This document shows, in pieces, positions 60,598 to 64,000 of a stretch of 64,000 nt of DNA. The stretch lies in NCBI GenBank assembly GCA_035525225.1, contig DATLFA010000015.1:62001-126000 (forward strand), given 5' to 3'. The position numbers were made by a program, and so were the translations under genes. This DNA comes from DATLFA01 sp035525225 (GTDB lineage Bacteria > Actinomycetota > Acidimicrobiia > Acidimicrobiales > WLNW01). How positions within the stretch are numbered: the first letter of the stretch is position 1; each line of letters begins with the position of its first letter. The notes under the pieces were generated by a model. It was not told where the DNA came from and made no database searches. It worked only from the letters and a program-made list of their open reading frames with translations.

Positions 60598-61862
60598 GGA
60601 GTCTCCTCACCGAGCTTGGCGGTGATCGCTGCGGCGACGAGCGGGCGGGCCGCCGCGACCGGCAGCGCATCGAGCACTTCGTCGAAGAAGCCGGCGACGA
60701 TGAACCGTTCGGCACGCGACGGATGGAGTCCGCGGCTCTCGAGGTAGAAACGCTGGTCTTCGTCGACGGGGCCGACGGTCGAGGCGTGGCTGCACTTCAC
60801 GTCGTTGTTCTCGATTTGCAGGTTGGGGACCGACTCGGCCCACGCGTCGTCGGAGAGCTTGATGTTGCGGTTGGTTTGAAAGGCGTTGGTGCCTCGCGCA
60901 TCGGGCCGCACGTGGATGAGGCCGGTGTACACCGACTTCGCCCGGTCGTCGATCACACCTTTGAACAACAGGTTGCTCGTGGTGTCGCGCGCCGCGTGGT
61001 CTTGGAACGTGCGGAAGTCGAGCAACTGATCGCCACTGCCGAAGTACAACGCCTGCAACACGCCCGTGGCTCCGCGACCGATGAGCCGACAGTCGGTACG
61101 GTGACGCGCCGAATCACCCCCGAAAACCGCGGCCGATGCCGTCAACGTGGCGCCCGAGTCGACCGTCGACGAGTGCGACGCCAGCTGCCATGTGCTGGCC
61201 CCCAGTTGTTGCACGTTGAGATAGCCGAAGCGCGCGTCGCGCTCGACGATCATCTCGACCACCGGTGCCAGCATCAACGTGTCACCGGACGACAGGGCGT
61301 GCTCGACGACGACCGCATGGCTGTTGGCGCCAGCCCGCACGACCAGTCGGGGAAAAACCGCGGCATCGGCACCCTCGTTCCAATGCACGACCACGATCGG
61401 CGCGTCGATCTCGACGTTGGGGTCGACGACCACCACGAGGGGATCGGCCGAGAACGCATTGTTCATCTCGGCGAAGAGATCGGTGGCAGTCGGTGCCGCC
61501 TTGCCCAGCAGTGTCTCTCCGCCGGGATAGTCGTTGAGCGACCCGACGTGGAGCCCGCGCCCGACAGAACGATCGACGTGCACGACCCGGCCGTTGTGGA
61601 CGACGACGACCGCGGCAGTGTCGGTATATGCCTCGAGGACGGCCTTGACCTGCGGCACATCGCGCGCATCGCCGGCGAGTCCGTCGCTCAGGTGAAAGCG
61701 GTCGATGGCGAGGTCGCCGATGCGGGTGTAACGCCAGACCTCTTCCTCCGCGGTCGGCAACGAGGCGGCGGCAACGCGCTCGGCGGCACCGCGGCGCCAT
61801 TCGCGAAGCCATTCGGGCCCGTCGAGCGAGCGCGCTACATCGGGGGCGAAGACCGAAACCAC
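60594..61862 (-). CDS. sufD: Fe-S assembly protein SufD
   Basis: The 422-residue protein has the SufBD beta-helix core: VVVVDPNVEIDAPIVVVHWN, SGATLTASAAVFGGDSARHR, and LLFKGVIDDRAKSVYTGLIH then HVRPDARGTNAFQTNRNIKL. The DVKCSHASTVGPVDEDQRFY and SRGLHPSRAERFIVAGFF motifs mark SufD, including the conserved His in CSHAS. It forms SufBC2D with SufB and SufC. GTG 61862 is the start; AGGA lies about 11 bases upstream. The Cys-rich gene precedes it by 30 bp. Confidence 0.95.
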   Translation of the reverse strand: MVSVFAPDVARSLDGPEWLREWRRGAAERVAAASLPTAEEEVWRYTRIGDLAIDRFHLSDGLAGDARDVPQVKAVLEAYTDTAAVVVVHNGRVVHVDRSVGRGLHVGSLNDYPGGETLLGKAAPTATDLFAEMNNAFSADPLVVVVDPNVEIDAPIVVVHWNEGADAAVFPRLVVRAGANSHAVVVEHALSSGDTLMLAPVVEMIVERDARFGYLNVQQLGASTWQLASHSSTVDSGATLTASAAVFGGDSARHRTDCRLIGRGATGVLQALYFGSGDQLLDFRTFQDHAARDTTSNLLFKGVIDDRAKSVYTGLIHVRPDARGTNAFQTNRNIKLSDDAWAESVPNLQIENNDVKCSHASTVGPVDEDQRFYLESRGLHPSRAERFIVAGFFDEVLDALPVAAARPLVAAAITAKLGEETP

Positions 61863-61892
61863 GGAAATAATCCTATCCGCGTAGGGGAAATA

Positions 61893-62246
61893 TCAGCGCC
61901 CGCCGCGCCCGAACGGCCACCACTTTCGCCGGCCGCTTGCCCTGCCTTGCTCGCGACTCACCTCGTCGATGATGCGCGGCCCGGCTGCGTAGAGGATGTC
62001 CTCGGCTTCGTCGAGCAAGCGAGCCACCGATTCGGGATCCTCGTGGAGGCTCTTCGGCTCGGCCGGCGTCGGCGGCGTCACGAGTGTGCCGTGCGCCCAA
62101 TTGACGTCGGCCATCCGGGGCGTGAACGCAATGCAGTTCGAGGGGCAACGCCACGGCGCCTCGGGTGCGAGGTCGAGATCGCACTTGCGCACGGTTTCAC
62201 CGTTGCGGTACGTCCGGCTCTCGAAGAACTTGCACTCTTCCCGCAT
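61893..62246 (-). CDS. Cys-rich small protein between sufB and sufD
   Basis: From ATG 62246 the protein has 117 residues. MREECKFFESRTYRNGETVR is followed by KCDLDLAPEAPWRCPSNCIA, giving four cysteines (C5, C22, C34, C38) in the pattern C-x16-C-x11-C-x3-C. A linker WAHGTLVTPPTPAEP precedes a helix (EDPESVARLLDEAEDILYAA) and a basic tail (RKWWPFGRGGR). Cysteines and location inside the suf operon suggest metal or cluster binding or an assembly accessory role. A longer start, GTG 62324, lies 4 bp after the sufB stop and adds 26 poorly conserved-looking basic residues. The function is unknown. Confidence 0.72.
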   Translation of the reverse strand: MREECKFFESRTYRNGETVRKCDLDLAPEAPWRCPSNCIAFTPRMADVNWAHGTLVTPPTPAEPKSLHEDPESVARLLDEAEDILYAAGPRIIDEVSREQGRASGRRKWWPFGRGGR

Positions 62247-62328
62247 GGGCACCACCCCATCTTGCCAAAGCTGCCGCGTACGCGGCACGCGGGCTACCCG
62301 CGGTGCCAGTCGGCGCTGCTTCACCAGC

Positions 62329-63726
62329 TCAGCCGACGCTGCCTTCCATCTGCAATTCGATGAGGCGCGACCACTCGACGGCGTATTCCATCGGCAAGGT
62401 GCGGGTCACCGGCTCGATGAAGCCGTTGACGATCATGCCCATGGCTTGTTCGTGCGAGAGCCCGCGGCTCATCAGATAGAAGAGTTGGTCGTCGGCGACC
62501 TTGGACACGGTGGCCTCGTGGCCGATGACGGCGTCTTTGGCACCGATCTCCATGTAAGGGAACGTGTCGGAGATCGAGTGATCGTCGAGGATGAGGGCGT
62601 CGCATTGCACATGACTCTTGCAGCCATACGCGTCGCCTTCGACCCGCACGAGACCGCGATAGCTGGTGCGGCCACCGTCCTTGGAGATCGACTTGGAGAC
62701 GATCTTGGAGGTCGTCTCGGGCGCGGCGTGCACCATCTTGGCGCCGGCATCTTGATGCTGACCCTGCCCGGCGTAGGCCACCGAAAGCACTTCGCCGGAT
62801 GCCTTGGGCCCGACCATGACGACGCCGGGGTACTTCATCGTCAGGCGCGAGCCGATGTTGCCGTCGATCCACTCCATGTGGCCCTCGGCTTCGACACGCG
62901 CCCTCTTGGTCACCAAGTTGAAGACGTTGTTCGACCAGTTCTGAATGGTCGTGTAGGTGACACGAGCGGACTTGCCGACGAGGATCTCGACGACGGCCGA
63001 ATGCAATGAGTCAGTGGTGTAGACCGGTGCCGAGCAACCTTCGATGTAGTGCACCTCGGAGCCTTCGTCGGCGATGATCAACGTGCGCTCGAACTGGCCC
63101 ATGTTCTCGGAGTTGATGCGGAAGTACGCCTGCAACGGCATCGGCACCTTGACACCCGGCGGCACGTAGATGAACGAGCCCCCGCTCCATGCCGCGGAGT
63201 TGAGCGCAGAGAACTTGTTGTCGTTGGGCGGGATGATCTTGCCCATGTGCTTCTTGACGACATCGGGGTACTCGCGCAACGCCGTGTCCATGTCACAGAA
63301 GATCACGCCGAGACCCGCGAGATCTTCGCGATTGCGGTGGAAGACGACTTCGCTCTCGTACTGCGCGGTCACGCCGGCGAGGTACTTGCGCTCGGCCTCG
63401 GGAATGCCGAGCTTTTCGTAGGTCTTCTTGACCGAGTCGGGCAGCGCGTCCCACGCGTCGACCTGATGGTCGGTCGGCTTGATGTAATAGAAGATGTTGT
63501 CGAAGTAGATCTCGGAGAGATCGCCGCCCCAATTGGGCATGGGCCGCTTCTCGAAGTGCCGCAGCGACTTCAACCGGAAGTCGAGCATCCATTGCGGCTC
63601 GTTCTTGATCCCGGAGATCTCTTTGACGATGTCCTCGTTGAGGCCCCGCTTGGGCTTGAAGACGTAGTCGACCTCGTCGTGCCATCCGAGGGCGTAGCGG
63701 CTCAGATCAACGCCAATGTCAGCCAT
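62329..63726 (-). CDS. sufB: Fe-S assembly protein SufB
   Basis: The 465-residue protein is a full SufB: DIVKEISGIKNEPQWMLDFR, PNWGGDLSEIYFDNIFYYIK, SEVHYIEGCSAPVYTTDSLH, KASGEVLSVAYAGQGQHQDA and the C-terminal cluster region HVQCDALILDDHSISDTFPY. MSRGLSHEQAMGMIVNGFIE closes the protein. It is the scaffold on which Fe-S clusters are assembled. It heads the minus-strand suf operon, with AAGGAG 8 bases upstream of ATG 63726 and a palindrome shared with the sufC1 promoter 43 bp upstream. Confidence 0.96.
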   Translation of the reverse strand: MADIGVDLSRYALGWHDEVDYVFKPKRGLNEDIVKEISGIKNEPQWMLDFRLKSLRHFEKRPMPNWGGDLSEIYFDNIFYYIKPTDHQVDAWDALPDSVKKTYEKLGIPEAERKYLAGVTAQYESEVVFHRNREDLAGLGVIFCDMDTALREYPDVVKKHMGKIIPPNDNKFSALNSAAWSGGSFIYVPPGVKVPMPLQAYFRINSENMGQFERTLIIADEGSEVHYIEGCSAPVYTTDSLHSAVVEILVGKSARVTYTTIQNWSNNVFNLVTKRARVEAEGHMEWIDGNIGSRLTMKYPGVVMVGPKASGEVLSVAYAGQGQHQDAGAKMVHAAPETTSKIVSKSISKDGGRTSYRGLVRVEGDAYGCKSHVQCDALILDDHSISDTFPYMEIGAKDAVIGHEATVSKVADDQLFYLMSRGLSHEQAMGMIVNGFIEPVTRTLPMEYAVEWSRLIELQMEGSVG

Positions 63727-63768
63727 GGGTCAGGCTCCTTCCGCGTAGCGTCCGAACTCCAGAATTTC

Positions 63769-63784
63769 CACTACGGCCATAGTA
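63769..63784. promoter_or_regulatory. Imperfect palindrome CACTAC-GGCC-ATAGTA before sufB, same motif as before sufC
   Basis: CCACTAC-N4-TAGT is followed (+ strand) by AACAAAT. It matches the site at 56108-56124 except for the spacer and arm edges. On the minus strand it contains TACTAT, a fair -10 hexamer, about 53 bases from the sufB start. A repressor here would block the promoter. The assignment is inferred. Confidence 0.5.
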
Positions 63785-63830
63785 ACAAATAGGGCCCGGA
63801 TTTCCCCGACGACCACCGGGGTATCTCGTG

Positions 63831-63884
63831 GCCTACCCGGCCGTGCTGGTTGCCTAGCCGGCCGTGCTGGTTGCCTAGCCGGCC
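63831..63884 (-). repeat. 21-bp tandem repeat, 2.6 copies, each carrying an in-frame stop
   Basis: Units begin at 63831, 63852 and 63873 (last one 12 bp). The first two are 21 bp and differ at one base. On the minus strand they encode LAG-stop, ATSTAG-stop and ATSTAG-stop in the frame of the acyl-CoA dehydrogenase ending at 63875, so the gene end with its stop has been duplicated twice downstream. It lies in the sufB upstream region, so it may also influence that promoter. Confidence 0.7.
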
Positions 63885-64000
63885 AAAATGTCGCCCAGCC
63901 GCAGCAGTTGCTGCGTCGCCCCCCCGAGGCTGAGCTCGAGGTGCTTGGCCCACAGGAAGTAGCGGTGGACCGGATAGTCGCGGTCGACACCCATGCCGCC
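63875..64000 (-). CDS. Acyl-CoA dehydrogenase, C-terminal fragment
   Basis: The last 41 residues of an acyl-CoA dehydrogenase are visible: GGMGVDRDYPVHRYFLWAKH followed by LELSLGGATQQLLRLGDILA and G, stop TAG at 63875-63877. The GGMG...DYPVHRYFLW block equals the same C-terminal block in the gene at 37190, so it is of the same small-subunit-like type. The start is beyond the window edge. Confidence 0.85.
   Translation of the reverse strand, partial: GGMGVDRDYPVHRYFLWAKHLELSLGGATQQLLRLGDILAG

Noticed and set aside
63831..63884. CRISPR-like or transposon repeat
   Set aside because: Units are only 21 bp, contiguous with no spacers, and in frame with a gene end. No cas genes are present.

Overview
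The window looks like chromosomal DNA from a GC-rich actinobacterium. The best guess is a member of the class Acidimicrobiia, inferred from gene content and protein style, not from a marker gene. Supporting signs are dense high-GC coding, many ATGA-type overlaps, frequent GTG starts, an F420-type luciferase-like oxidoreductase beside a cytochrome P450, a large stock of acyl-CoA dehydrogenases, crotonases and acyl-CoA ligases, and a SUF iron-sulfur system containing a Rieske ferredoxin. I saw no rRNA, tRNA, CRISPR array, transposase, integrase or phage gene. The repeats present are short.

Layout. 1-7.8 kb: end of a polysaccharide deacetylase, a sulfatase, a phosphohexomutase, a queuosine-salvage protein, a cupin/SRPBCC pair, purine nucleoside phosphorylase and an unknown protein. 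7.8-11.7 kb: a TetR - diiron oxygenase - dienoyl-CoA isomerase-like operon, an adenosine-kinase-like PfkB enzyme and a 58-residue small protein. 11.8-18.6 kb: an M1 aminopeptidase, a metallophosphoesterase, then a minus-strand operon alcohol dehydrogenase - ferredoxin - Nudix - ferredoxin reductase. 18.6-26.9 kb: a small protein, a lipoprotein with a zinc-protease motif, an LLM/P450 pair, a membrane-anchored EEP phosphatase, HrpB helicase and a DUF445 protein. 26.9-37.2 kb: a Rieske oxygenase, an ArsC-family gene with an in-frame UGA in place of its catalytic Cys codon, two acyl-CoA ligases, a methyltransferase, a crotonase, an SMP-30 protein and an APC permease. 37.2-49.6 kb: acyl-CoA dehydrogenases in pairs, SDRs, a PII protein divergent from a GntR/nitroreductase operon, an aquaporin, and a thiolase/thiolase/DUF35 set resembling the mycobacterial Ltp3/Ltp4 sterol side-chain genes. 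49.8-52.7 kb: GDP-L-fucose synthesis and a sugar-phosphate transferase. 52.7-56.1 kb: a hydrolase, small proteins and another acyl-CoA dehydrogenase. 56.1-63.8 kb: the SUF system split into sufC-sufS-sufU (+) and sufB-Cys-rich protein-sufD-Rieske-sufC (-). The window ends inside another acyl-CoA dehydrogenase.

How the genes work together. The bulk of the window fits an aerobic heterotroph that degrades fatty acids and probably sterol or terpenoid acyl chains: ligases activate, acyl-CoA dehydrogenases and crotonases oxidise and hydrate, and thiolase/DUF35 proteins cleave. P450, Rieske and diiron oxygenases supply hydroxylations, with a [3Fe-4S]-type ferredoxin and its reductase as a plausible electron chain. 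The SUF cluster would make the iron-sulfur cofactors.

Most notable observations. (1) The ArsC-like gene at 28212-28574 has UGA at codon 12, the catalytic-Cys position. A perfect 7-bp stem with a GGUC loop starts its loop 24 nt after the UGA, which matches a bacterial SECIS element. (2) The same CCACTAC-N4-TAGT-type palindrome lies in front of both suf operons. (3) A 30-bp nested palindrome sits between the PII gene and a GntR regulator. (4) In two places the 3' end of a gene has been duplicated in frame together with its stop codon.
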